A stretch of 64,000 nucleotides of DNA from Microvenator marinus (GCF_007993755.1 NZ_CP042467.1:5666001-5730000), one strand, 5' to 3'. Shown: positions 7,366-15,940, counted from the first letter of the stretch. The notes: generated by a model not told the origin, from the sequence alone. Translations and numbers: made by a program.

Positions 7366-8585
7366 TGCGAAATCTACTTCCTCTAATCTTCTCATCGATG
7401 CTCTTTGTTCCGGCAGCTGCTGCCGAAGACGGTGCTAAGCCGGAGCTCGAAATTCACGCCGACACACGTCCACGCCTTGAAGCCCGGTTTGGTCACCATT
7501 TCGGCAAAGAACTCGATAATCAACTCGTCACAGGCAACCAGCCGAATTCACGGGATGTCTTCTCGCAGCGCACGCGCCTCGGGGTGAGTTTGCCTGGCGA
7601 GGAGCTGCGCGCCCGCACCACAATTCAGTTTGCACAAATCTGGGGGGACGAAGCAGATGCTCAAATTGCTCCCTTTCCGGTCAAAGCCTACGAGGCGTGG
7701 ATTGAGTACTCGATCAGGTATCACCTGGAGCTGAGGGCAGGGCGCTTTGAGCTCAACTATGGTGAGGCGAGAGTTGTTGGGGCACCGGGCTGGAATCAGG
7801 TGGGCCGTACTTGGGACGGCGTGCGTGTGCGAACAAGACTCATTGAGGATGGATTTGTAGACGTGTGGGCCGCTCGAAATCAGGACGGCGGGCCCGGCAC
7901 CGAGTTCCTGGAGAACGACGGCTATTTCTCCGGAATCTACTCGAGCCTGAGAATGATTCCCGGAATCTCTGAGCTCGATGTCTATCTTCTTGCAGATACA
8001 AAACTGAGCGATTTCGAGTCAGATGCCGCCCATCGGAAGCTCCTCGGTGTGGCTGGTATGCGCCTGAAATTGGGCGACAAAAAGGCCAACCTAGTGGCTG
8101 AAGGCGCGCTCCAAGCCGGACAAATTTGCGTGCAGGATTCGGAAAGCCTGTGTACCTCAGCTACTGAAGATTTCACCGGTGGCATGTTTGAGATCGAAGG
8201 CCGCTACGTCCTTGGTGGCGTTCTGACAACTTACGGCGCGATATCTTGGGCCAGTGAAGACAACGACCCGGTCTACCCCAAGGGACATGCGCATCTGGGC
8301 TGGATGGACTTCTTCAGGCGCAGTGATCTGGCAGAGGCTCATGTGGGTGCGAAGTTCGACACCGGTTACACGCAAATTCACTTCAAAGCGCATGAGTTCT
8401 GGCGCTCCGACTTCGATTCCAGACTTGGGACTGAGTTGAACCTCGCCATCGGCGTCAAGCCGATTGGTGGACTGAGTTTTGAGGGTGGTGGCGGACTTTT
8501 TTTCGCGGATGAGGGCATGGTTCTTGACGGAAATCCTGACGGAACTGCAAGCTGGCTATACACCACAATGTTGTGGTTCTACTGA
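7365..8585 (+). CDS. Outer-membrane beta-barrel, alginate-export-like porin (copy 2)
   Basis: This 406-aa paralogue of the preceding porin shares RPRLEARFGH, TIQFAQIWG, LRAGRFELNYGEARVVG, QVGRTWDGVRV and GHAHLGWMDFF. A signal peptide (SSMLFVPAAAAEDG) precedes the barrel and the C-terminus is aromatic (TTMLWFY). Pairwise similarity to copy 1 runs along the full length, so this is a tandem duplication with moderate divergence. The gap from copy 1 is only 74 nt and is filled by the inverted repeat at 7311-7365. Confidence 0.8.
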   Translation: MRNLLPLIFSSMLFVPAAAAEDGAKPELEIHADTRPRLEARFGHHFGKELDNQLVTGNQPNSRDVFSQRTRLGVSLPGEELRARTTIQFAQIWGDEADAQIAPFPVKAYEAWIEYSIRYHLELRAGRFELNYGEARVVGAPGWNQVGRTWDGVRVRTRLIEDGFVDVWAARNQDGGPGTEFLENDGYFSGIYSSLRMIPGISELDVYLLADTKLSDFESDAAHRKLLGVAGMRLKLGDKKANLVAEGALQAGQICVQDSESLCTSATEDFTGGMFEIEGRYVLGGVLTTYGAISWASEDNDPVYPKGHAHLGWMDFFRRSDLAEAHVGAKFDTGYTQIHFKAHEFWRSDFDSRLGTELNLAIGVKPIGGLSFEGGGGLFFADEGMVLDGNPDGTASWLYTTMLWFY

Positions 8586-8667
8586 GGGTTAGGGTGCGAC
8601 AATTTACCGCATTGTCCGCTCGTTGATTCGAATTTATCTTAGATTGGGGAAATTTCTTCGTTTTGTA

Positions 8668-8679
8668 TGATCTACATCA
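8668..8679 (+). promoter_or_regulatory. FNR/DNR-like box upstream of the NirK-family gene
   Basis: TGATCTACATCA is a perfect TGAT-N4-ATCA palindrome lying 64-75 nt before the start at 8743. It is the third such box in the island and shares TATGATCTA with the one at 3701. TAGGTT near 8702 could be the -10 element for a class II activated promoter. Confidence 0.6.
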
Positions 8680-8742
8680 CTGCCGGCTCCTCGCGTGTTG
8701 CTAGGTTCCGTTCATGGCATGCAGCACACAGGAGGTCTGGCC

Positions 8743-10515
8743 ATGACGAAAAAATCCCCACATCCCGCCCTAAAGGGCATTCTTCTCGCTCTCGTCTCAA
8801 TGGGCGCATTCTACAGCGCAGACGCGCTCGCGTGCGATTCGTGTAACGAGGTCTTCCGTAAACAAGTCATGGCGGAGCGCTCCGATTCGCTCACGGGCAA
8901 AGACATGCTCCAGGCCATGGAAAACCAGAAGGGACTTCCTATCGGTAATGAGGTCAAGGGCAATGTGGTCCTTGCCCAGGCGGATATCAAGGCACCTAAG
9001 GCTGCCCCAACACAAGTCGCCTCAGTGACCCCAGACGCCAAAAAGCGCGTAGCTAAGAAGGGTGAGCTCAACCCCATTTTTGAAGGTGCGGATTTTATCG
9101 ACATCATCGAGCGCGACGAGAACCTCTCCATTCGCACCACGAGCTTCGTTCCTCAAAACACCAAACCCGACAAGACCTTCACGATCGAACTCAATGAAGG
9201 CAAGACTTATATCGGACAAGGTGTGGTCTATGATGGTTTCCTCATGGACGGCGGTGTGCCTGGTCAAACGATCGTCGTGCAAGAAGGCGATATCGTCGAA
9301 ATGAAGATCAAGAACACTGGCTCCGTGCCTCACGGGGCGTCGATTCACGCGGCGTACACCCAAACGTCAAAGTATGTGGGTAAAGTGCAACCCGGCGAGA
9401 CCAAATCGGTGGTCTTCCGCGCGACTGTGCCCGGTGTGTACATGTATCACTGCGCGCCGGGTGGCCACGCCATCCCTATGCACGTGCTCTTCGGACAGTA
9501 CGGAATGATGGTGGTTGAGCCTAAGGAGACCAAATACAAACTTGAGGAAGAGCTCGGCAGAAAGCCCGACATTAACCTCTACCTTCTTCAACACGAGTTC
9601 TACGCGAGCGGCGCCGACGCTATCAATGGCGACCTTCTCTACACGGCATTCAACGGAAAGGTATTCCGCTACGTTGAGGAGCCGATTGTAGGGCGCCCAG
9701 GCGACTACGTCCGAATTCACTACTTGAATATCGGTCCGAATCGCACCTCGACCTTCCATATTGTGGGTATCCTCTGGGACTACGCCTACTGGCAGGGGCA
9801 CCCAGATAAGTTCCAATACGGCGGACAGTCCATTACCTCGGGCCCTACGGATTCATGGGTTGTGGAATTCAGGCTGCCACCGGACGAAGGCTCGTACTTG
9901 ATGCTCGACCACGCCGTAGGCGCGACCAGTCGTGGCTCAATCGGAGTCATCGTTGCGGACGGCAAAGCAGAGCCCGGTCCTAAGACCTACCTCGCCGAAG
10001 CACCGGCCTATACCGAAGCTGAGAAGGCAGAGCAGATCGAGAAGGCGACACGTACGATTTCGCCTTTCGGAATCGGTAACGCTGAGGCTGACCGTCCGGT
10101 CTACTATGGCCCAGAGCAGAAGGAAGTGTTCGTCAAAATCATCGGTAACTCCTTCCATCCGAAAGTGATCGAAATCGAGCCAGGCACCAAAGTCACCTGG
10201 ATCAACGAGGACGTCTTCACCTTCATGGCTGGCGAGTACTCAGGTATTCACAACGCCATTGGTATCAACGGTCCGGAGCGGTTTGCCACCCCACTTCTGG
10301 CGCACGCTGAGACAGCTTCTCATACCTTCACGACTGCCGGCGAGAACGAGTATATGTGCGCACCCCACCCGTATATGAAGGGTAAGATTATCGTGCGCCA
10401 ACCTAAGGTGGTCGAGGAGCCCAAAGGTGGTTGTTCAACAACTGGCTCCCCTGCAGGTGCGGCTGGCCTCGTGCTCATCGCGCTTGGACTGCTCTTCGTA
10501 CGCCGCCGAAACTAA
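8743..10515 (+). CDS. NirK-family copper nitrite reductase-like protein with three cupredoxin domains
   Basis: The 590-aa protein has a signal peptide ending near ALA-CDSC, two NirK-type cupredoxin domains (about 140-265 and 280-410), a third C-terminal cupredoxin (about 465-555; His503, Cys539, His542, Met545) and a MYXO-CTERM-like tail (Cys564, helix, VRRRN). By eye, domain 1 keeps His197, His202, His236, Cys237 and His247, but Ser200 replaces the catalytic Asp98 and Gln252 the axial Met150 of Achromobacter NirK. Domain 2 keeps His390 but has Leu344 in place of His255. Nitrite reduction is therefore plausible by family but not assured; another copper oxidoreductase is possible. AGGAGG 7 nt upstream fixes the start. 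An FNR-like box precedes it. Confidence 0.8.
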   Translation: MTKKSPHPALKGILLALVSMGAFYSADALACDSCNEVFRKQVMAERSDSLTGKDMLQAMENQKGLPIGNEVKGNVVLAQADIKAPKAAPTQVASVTPDAKKRVAKKGELNPIFEGADFIDIIERDENLSIRTTSFVPQNTKPDKTFTIELNEGKTYIGQGVVYDGFLMDGGVPGQTIVVQEGDIVEMKIKNTGSVPHGASIHAAYTQTSKYVGKVQPGETKSVVFRATVPGVYMYHCAPGGHAIPMHVLFGQYGMMVVEPKETKYKLEEELGRKPDINLYLLQHEFYASGADAINGDLLYTAFNGKVFRYVEEPIVGRPGDYVRIHYLNIGPNRTSTFHIVGILWDYAYWQGHPDKFQYGGQSITSGPTDSWVVEFRLPPDEGSYLMLDHAVGATSRGSIGVIVADGKAEPGPKTYLAEAPAYTEAEKAEQIEKATRTISPFGIGNAEADRPVYYGPEQKEVFVKIIGNSFHPKVIEIEPGTKVTWINEDVFTFMAGEYSGIHNAIGINGPERFATPLLAHAETASHTFTTAGENEYMCAPHPYMKGKIIVRQPKVVEEPKGGCSTTGSPAGAAGLVLIALGLLFVRRRN

Positions 10516-10571
10516 CCCCGTCTTGAACACTTTGGGTTAATGCGATACTTCAAATGGCTTCAAGGAGTCAG

Positions 10572-11933
10572 ATGAGGTTAGCTTCAACCATACGCGGGGT
10601 TACCTACTCATTTAGGTCGATCAAGGAAGTACTCGCCAAGGCGAATTCGCATAAGTCTGGCGATGTACTCGCCGGTGTCGCAGCCCGCGACGCCGTAGAG
10701 AGAGTGGCAGCACGCGCCGTGCTCGCCGATGTGACTCTCGAAGAATTACGCAACAATCCAGTACTTCCTTATGAGACCGACGAGATTACACGGCTTGTCG
10801 AGGACGACCTCCACGAGCCTTCGTACGCGGCGATCAAGCATTTGACGGTGGGGCAGTTTCGAGAGTGGCTGCTCGAAACGAGCACGACCGGTGAGCTGAT
10901 GCGCTCTATCTCGCGTGGGCTTACCCCGGAAATGGCAGCCGCGACCTGTAAACTCATGTCCAATATGGACTTGATGACCGTTGGGGCTAAGGCACAGGTT
11001 GTGGTCAGGGCAAACAACACGCTCGGCCTTCCGGGGCGCATGAGTTCTAGGATTCAGCCGAATCACCCAACGGACGATGTGCAAGGGATTTTGATCAGCG
11101 CCCGCGAAGGCTTGAGCTACGGCTGTGGCGATGCGGTGATTGGCGTTAACCCGGCTACGGATACCGCAGAATCGACTCGCGATATCCTGATGGCCTTGGA
11201 TGAAGTCACACGCAAGAATCGCATCCCAACTCAGAATTGTGTCTTGAGTCACGTGACGGTTCAGATGGCCGCTTTGGACCTTGGGGCGCCGATGGGGCTC
11301 ATGTTTCAATCGCTCTCTGGAACCCAGACCGGAAATGAGGCTTTTGGGATTTCAGTAAGCCTCATGGATGAGGCTTGGGCCAAGATGAAGGAGATGACGC
11401 CCACCAAAGGCCCGAACGTGATGTACTTTGAGACAGGGCAGGGCTCCGAGCTTAGCTCCGATGCGCATCACGGGGCCGACCAGGTTACCCTTGAGGCACG
11501 TTGTTATGGTTTTGCGCGCCGATACGACCCGTTTTTGGTCAATACCGTGGTGGGCTTCATCGGGCCGGAGTATCTGGAGGATGGTGCGCAGATCACGCGG
11601 GCGGCGCTCGAAGACCATTTCATGGGTAAATTGCTTGGCATTCCCATGGGCTGCGACGCGTGCTTCACCTACCATGCGCGTATGGGACAGGACGAACTCG
11701 AATGCCTGAAAGTGCTTCTCGGGTCAGCGGGCGTGGCGTTCCTGATGTCTTTGCCTGTGGGCGACGATATCATGCTTAACTACCAGTCGACCTCTTTCCA
11801 CGACATCCCGAGCGTGCGTGGCCTTTTAGGCAAACGTCCGACTCCTGAGTTTGATGCGTGGTTGAGCGAGATGGGAATCTGGGACGGCGGAAAACCGGGC
11901 CCGAGATTCGGCGACCAAACGGTGATTCGATGA
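10572..11933 (+). CDS. eutB: Ethanolamine ammonia-lyase large subunit EutB
   Basis: EutB is the catalytic subunit of adenosylcobalamin-dependent ethanolamine ammonia-lyase, which splits ethanolamine into acetaldehyde and ammonia. From ATG 10572 the protein is 453 aa, the length of E. coli EutB, and begins MRLASTIRG, aligning with MKLKTTLFG; ATG 10554 is less likely. AAGGAG precedes the start. Substrate-site contexts are intact: RIQPNHPTD (Arg160, Gln162), GVNPATD (Asn193), FETGQGSE (Glu287) and GCDAC (Asp362). TTGAAC near 10532 and GATACT near 10554 are possible promoter parts. No cobalamin riboswitch is visible in the 56-nt leader. Confidence 0.95.
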   Translation: MRLASTIRGVTYSFRSIKEVLAKANSHKSGDVLAGVAARDAVERVAARAVLADVTLEELRNNPVLPYETDEITRLVEDDLHEPSYAAIKHLTVGQFREWLLETSTTGELMRSISRGLTPEMAAATCKLMSNMDLMTVGAKAQVVVRANNTLGLPGRMSSRIQPNHPTDDVQGILISAREGLSYGCGDAVIGVNPATDTAESTRDILMALDEVTRKNRIPTQNCVLSHVTVQMAALDLGAPMGLMFQSLSGTQTGNEAFGISVSLMDEAWAKMKEMTPTKGPNVMYFETGQGSELSSDAHHGADQVTLEARCYGFARRYDPFLVNTVVGFIGPEYLEDGAQITRAALEDHFMGKLLGIPMGCDACFTYHARMGQDELECLKVLLGSAGVAFLMSLPVGDDIMLNYQSTSFHDIPSVRGLLGKRPTPEFDAWLSEMGIWDGGKPGPRFGDQTVIR

Positions 11934-12835
11934 GTACCACACGCGACATGATCGAGGGTTTGAGACAGCGACTAGGGCATAGTCGTCCGCTCTCGCCGCC
12001 GAAAGCCGTTGGTAAGATCCCCGCGCCGCCGGCAAAGATTTTCCCACGTGAGGCACACTCGGATGCCTACGCTCTGGCTGCGGCGGAGCATACAACTGCA
12101 TTGGTGGGTATCGGTCATGTTGGCACGCGCTATGCCACAGACGTGGTGCTTCAGTTTCAGGCAGAACTCGCGGTTGCGCACGAGGCAGTGGATGCGGTCT
12201 TGCCCGAAAATTGGGCGAAGGAGCAAGGTCTCCTCTCGTTAAACACGCGAGTCAAAGACCACCACGAGTTTTTGCTCCGTCCAGACCTTGGCCGCAGACT
12301 CAACGACGAGTCGCTTGAGCGGCTTCGACGAGAAGCCAAGCGGGGCGTAGACGTCCAGCCGATTCTTGCGGATGGCCTCTCTGCGGTTGCCTGTATGGGT
12401 TCTGGAATGACCTTGTTGGAGGCGTTTACCCGTGAGTGTGAGACGCGTGGCTGGAGCGTTGGAACACCGATGTGCGCCCGTTTCGCCCGGGTTTGGCTCG
12501 AAGATGAAATCGGGCAGGAAGTTCAAGCTAAGGTGGCCGTGATTCTGCTCGGTGAACGGCCAGGCCTTGGCACAGGTGACGGACTAAGTGCCTATATGGT
12601 GTACGAGCCAAGAATCGGTAAGACCGACGGCAATCGAAACATGATGTCCAACATCCATGAGCGCGGAACCCCGCCTGCTCAGGCCGCTCGAAGACTGGCC
12701 GTGCTCGCCGGCGCGATGATGGAGCAGAAGACATCAGGCGTGCCTCTGGACTTGAGTGGGCTTGTTGCAGAACTTGGAGAGGCGGCGGGGCGCGCCCACC
12801 GTGCGCCTCAAAAACGTGTGAGGTTGGTGACATGA
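11930..12835 (+). CDS. eutC: Ethanolamine ammonia-lyase small subunit EutC
   Basis: EutC completes the ammonia-lyase and contributes to the cobalamin-binding site. The 301-aa product shows the conserved core HVGTRYATDVVLQFQ, VLPENWAKEQ, ILLGERPGLG and GKTDGNRNMMSNIHERG, typical of the family. Its N-terminal 40 residues (basic, then SPPKAVGKIPAPPAKI) are a variable, proline-rich extension of the kind that directs E. coli EutC to the microcompartment. It overlaps eutB and eutL by 4 nt each. ATG 11930 is used rather than the longer in-frame GTG because of this coupling. Confidence 0.95.
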   Translation: MSTTRDMIEGLRQRLGHSRPLSPPKAVGKIPAPPAKIFPREAHSDAYALAAAEHTTALVGIGHVGTRYATDVVLQFQAELAVAHEAVDAVLPENWAKEQGLLSLNTRVKDHHEFLLRPDLGRRLNDESLERLRREAKRGVDVQPILADGLSAVACMGSGMTLLEAFTRECETRGWSVGTPMCARFARVWLEDEIGQEVQAKVAVILLGERPGLGTGDGLSAYMVYEPRIGKTDGNRNMMSNIHERGTPPAQAARRLAVLAGAMMEQKTSGVPLDLSGLVAELGEAAGRAHRAPQKRVRLVT

Positions 12836-13494
12836 TTCTGGAACCTATTTATCCGAAGATCTTGAGTGTTCGCCGACTCCATAACGCCCATCCTTCGCTA
12901 CTCGAGGCGTACGGCGCCGATCCTTCGAAACACAGCTCGTTGGGCCTAATCACCTGCGACCAGGACGATTCCACATATGTGGCGTTGGACGAGGCCACAA
13001 AGCACTCACCCGTTGACGTGGTTTACGCCAAGTCTTTCTACGCGGGGGCTGCTCACGCGTCCGGAAGGCTCTCTGGCGAGATTCTAGGGGTTATCGCGGG
13101 TGCAAACCCGGATGAGATCGAAGAAGGCCTTAAAGCGGCTATTAGATGCCTTGACCATGACGCTTGTTTTTACACGGCGGATGCGGACGGCACCATCGCG
13201 GTATTCCCGCACGTGATTTCGTCGCTTGGATACTACTTGTCCGAGCAAGCAGGGCTGAAATTTGGGGATTCGATGGCGTACCTTGTCGCACCACCCATGG
13301 AAGCCTCAATCGCGCTCGACGCTGCCCTTAAAGCGGCAGATGTGCGTGCGGCCAAGATCTTCCCACCTCCCACTGAGACTAACTTCGCAGCCGCATGGCT
13401 CACCGGCGAGCTCCCCGAATGTCAGGCAGCGGCCGAGGCGTTCGCCGAGATGGTCGTTCGGGTCGGCATGAACGCCATCGAACAACTCGGTTAA
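12832..13494 (+). CDS. eutL: Ethanolamine microcompartment shell protein EutL
   Basis: The 220-aa product matches EutL, a tandem-BMC-domain shell protein that forms trimers with a gated pore. Close matches to E. coli EutL include SLGLITCDQDDSTYVALDEATK, VVYAKSFYAGAAH, GDSMAYLVAPPMEAS and FPPPTETNFAAAWLTG. It overlaps eutC by 4 nt. No other shell gene or aldehyde/alcohol dehydrogenase of the eut pathway lies near, which is unusual. Its stop overlaps the stop of the convergent ABC-F gene. Confidence 0.93.
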   Translation: MILEPIYPKILSVRRLHNAHPSLLEAYGADPSKHSSLGLITCDQDDSTYVALDEATKHSPVDVVYAKSFYAGAAHASGRLSGEILGVIAGANPDEIEEGLKAAIRCLDHDACFYTADADGTIAVFPHVISSLGYYLSEQAGLKFGDSMAYLVAPPMEASIALDAALKAADVRAAKIFPPPTETNFAAAWLTGELPECQAAAEAFAEMVVRVGMNAIEQLG

Positions 13495-15146
13495 GTCGCG
13501 CGTCGTTTGGCCTTCTCGGCCGCCAGTACTTGTTGGTGGTCCAAATGGTCCGTAGTCTGTGACCAGGCCAAGAAGTCATCGTAGGAGCCACGGTAGTCAG
13601 TGACGCCGTTTTCGGTAATCTCCACGATCCGCGTGGCGAGACGCTGAACAAACCAGCGGTCGTGCGACACAAAAATCATGGCGTTGGGGTACTTCTCCAA
13701 ACCTTCGGCCATGGCCTCGATGCCCTCAAGGTCAAGGTGGTTCGTAGGCTCGTCGAGTACCAGAACGGTGGGTTGCTGGATACCGATTCTTGCGAACGCA
13801 AGCCTCGCAAGCTCGCCACCCGAAAGGTTGCCGACCTTTTTCTCCACGTCGTCGCGGGTGAAAAGAACTTCGGCAAGTTTCCCGCGCACAAAGCCTGTGC
13901 TCTGGTCGGAGCAAGATTTCCAAAGCCATTCGATGAGCGAGAGCTCGCCATCAGCCTTCATCTCGGCATGATCCTGCGAGAAATAACCAGGCTCCGCAGC
14001 ATGCCCCCACTCAACCGTTCCTTCGTCAGCCGGGTACTCGCCCATGATAATCTTGAGCAAGGTAGACTTACCGATACCGTTCGGGCCGATGATGGCCATA
14101 CGCTCGCCGCGCAGGAGCTCAAGGGTCACGTCCTCGAGGACTCGGTTTTCGCCGAACGATTTTGAGACGTGCTCCACCGTCAGCGCGACCTTGCCCGTGT
14201 CGCGTGCCGCAGGGATGTTGAACGTGGGATACATCCTGGAACTCTGAGCAAGAATCTCGATATCGATCTTTTCGATCTGCTTGACTCGGCTCTGAGCTTG
14301 ACGCGCCTTGGACGCTTTGGCTTTGAAGCGCGCAATGAATTCTTTCTGGTCTTGAATGAAGTCCTGCTGCTTCTGAATCTCGGCTTCTTTGCGGTCGCGG
14401 TCCCCTTTCTTGGCGTCTTCGAACGCGTCGTAATTTCCGGGATAGAGCGTGACCAGCTCGTAGTCGACGTCCACGATATGCGTGCAGATCGTGTTCAGGA
14501 ATCGCTGGTCGTGAGACACGACAATGGCGCATCCTTTGTAGTCCAAGAGGAACTTCTCAAGCCAGGCGATCGAGACGATATCCAAGTGGTTTGTTGGTTC
14601 GTCAAGAAGGAGGATATCGGGATTGCTCGCGAGCGTTTGAGCGAGAAGTACGCGGAGCTTGTAGCCACCGCTTAACACCGAAAGGGGCTGCAGGTGCTTC
14701 TCTCGAGGGATGTTTAGGCCTTCCAGAATATCGGCTGCGCGCGACTCGAGGGTGTAGCCATCGTTGGCGATAATGACTTCCTCGAGCTCTCCGTAGCGGT
14801 CCACATCAAAGGCTTCAGGGTCTGTTGCGCACGCGGCGAGCATCTTTTCTTTTTCGTCGATCGCCTTCCAGAGCTCCGGCAGACCCATCATCACCACGTG
14901 AAGGATGGGTACCTTGTCGTACTTGAAGTGATCTTGGCCGAGTACACCAACGAGCTTCCCCTTTTGGATGGTGACCGTTCCGTAGGTGGACTCCTCTTGG
15001 CCAGCAATAATGCGCAGAAGGGTGGATTTTCCCGAGCCGTTTGCTCCTACGATTCCGTAACGCGAGCCCGCGTTGAAAATCATGGTTGTACCGGCGAAGA
15101 GGTTGCGTGCGCCGTGGCTAACACCGAGGTCTGTCAATGAAATCAT
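13491..15146 (-). CDS. ABC-F family ATPase (translation factor type)
   Basis: This 551-aa soluble protein has two ABC ATPase domains and no membrane segment. Walker A motifs are GANGSGKST and GPNGIGKST; the signatures are LSGGYKLR and LSGGELAR; the Walker B motifs LLLDEPTNHLD and LVLDEPTNHLD both keep the glutamate. The inter-domain linker (about 245-300) is the charged P-site tRNA interaction motif region. It most resembles the YbiT-like branch of ABC-F factors, which act on ribosomes; specific drug resistance cannot be claimed. GGAAG lies before ATG 15146. The gene is divergent from the YaiI-like gene. Confidence 0.9.
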   Translation of the reverse strand: MISLTDLGVSHGARNLFAGTTMIFNAGSRYGIVGANGSGKSTLLRIIAGQEESTYGTVTIQKGKLVGVLGQDHFKYDKVPILHVVMMGLPELWKAIDEKEKMLAACATDPEAFDVDRYGELEEVIIANDGYTLESRAADILEGLNIPREKHLQPLSVLSGGYKLRVLLAQTLASNPDILLLDEPTNHLDIVSIAWLEKFLLDYKGCAIVVSHDQRFLNTICTHIVDVDYELVTLYPGNYDAFEDAKKGDRDRKEAEIQKQQDFIQDQKEFIARFKAKASKARQAQSRVKQIEKIDIEILAQSSRMYPTFNIPAARDTGKVALTVEHVSKSFGENRVLEDVTLELLRGERMAIIGPNGIGKSTLLKIIMGEYPADEGTVEWGHAAEPGYFSQDHAEMKADGELSLIEWLWKSCSDQSTGFVRGKLAEVLFTRDDVEKKVGNLSGGELARLAFARIGIQQPTVLVLDEPTNHLDLEGIEAMAEGLEKYPNAMIFVSHDRWFVQRLATRIVEITENGVTDYRGSYDDFLAWSQTTDHLDHQQVLAAEKAKRRAT

Positions 15147-15255
15147 CTGTCTTCCGAGCGTCCAAATAGGTCGGGCGACGGTTTACACGGAAGTACTTAG
15201 GGTTTCAATCCGAGGTTTGGTCTGCCAAAGTAGTTGGGCCTAAATAGGAGAGTGT

Positions 15256-15705
15256 ATGAAGATCTGGGTCGATGCAGATGCAACCCCAAACGCAATCAAA
15301 GAGATTCTGGTTAAGGCTTCGTGGAAGCGCGAGATCGATGTGGTCTTTGTGGCGAACCGATGGATGGAAAAGCCGAAATCGAGTCGAGCCTCCGCGGTGG
15401 TGGTGTCGGCAGGAGCCGACGTGGCCGACGACCATATCGTAGAAGAGCTCGAAGCCGGCGACCTCGTTATCAGCGCCGACATCCCGCTCGCCGCGCGGGT
15501 TGTGGAGAAGGGGGGCGAGGTTTTGACGCCTTATGGGAGGGAACTGGACGAGGAGAACGTCCGTGAAGCCCTTAGTTTGAGGGATTTTCAGCAGGAATTA
15601 CGCGACCAAGGCGTGCAGGCAGGCGGGCCGCCACCTTTTAGCGAGTCGCATAAGCAGACGTTTGCGAACGCTTTAGACCGCTGGATTACAAAAGCGAAGC
15701 GTTAG
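15256..15705 (+). CDS. yaiI: UPF0178 (YaiI/YqxD) family protein
   Basis: This 149-aa PIN-like protein matches the UPF0178 family: MKIWVDADATPNAIKEIL at the N-terminus, DLVISADIPLAARVVEKG in the middle and ALDRWI near the end. The family has no settled function; the fold suggests a metal-dependent nuclease-like site formed by the conserved aspartates. AGGAG lies 8-9 nt upstream of the ATG. Its 3' end overlaps by 4 nt a small convergent reading frame at 15702-15842. Confidence 0.92.
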   Translation: MKIWVDADATPNAIKEILVKASWKREIDVVFVANRWMEKPKSSRASAVVVSAGADVADDHIVEELEAGDLVISADIPLAARVVEKGGEVLTPYGRELDEENVREALSLRDFQQELRDQGVQAGGPPPFSESHKQTFANALDRWITKAKR

Positions 15706-15842
15706 TGTGGCAAATCTTGCATAATTAATTCCTTTTTTGCACGATTGTTGCTCGTGAGCGAGGCCCATGCCCAGAATCCAACTACGGTTATCGATGTGGC
15801 GGCGTAGATTGTGGTAAGAGTATATGCGAATATGGCTTCCAT
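15702..15842 (-). CDS. Small single-pass membrane protein, 46 aa
   Basis: This frame is shorter than usual ORF cut-offs. It starts at ATG 15842 with GGAGG 4 nt upstream, one of the best ribosome-binding sites in the window. The peptide has a short acidic N-terminus (MEAIF), one hydrophobic helix (about residues 4-30, including TVVGFWAWASL) and a charged tail (NNRAKKEL). It resembles in form the small accessory subunits of membrane complexes, but I recognise no family. It is divergent from the LysR gene, with a palindrome at 15941-15953 between them, so LysR control is plausible. Confidence 0.6.
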   Translation of the reverse strand: MEAIFAYTLTTIYAATSITVVGFWAWASLTSNNRAKKELIMQDLPH

Positions 15843-15940
15843 AGAACCTCCGTAGAGCGCATGAATAAGCGCTCCAGTTACAATATTGAGTTTAGGTTCT
15901 CGGATGGAATTGTGTAGAGTGTGAATCGTCTAGACTCTCG

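Noticed and set aside
10516-10571. Cobalamin riboswitch before eutB
   Set aside because: The leader is only 56 nt and lacks the conserved B12-box structure; it is too short for a riboswitch.
10746-11309. 187-aa minus-strand frame within eutB
   Set aside because: eutB is unambiguous here and the antisense product has no family resemblance.
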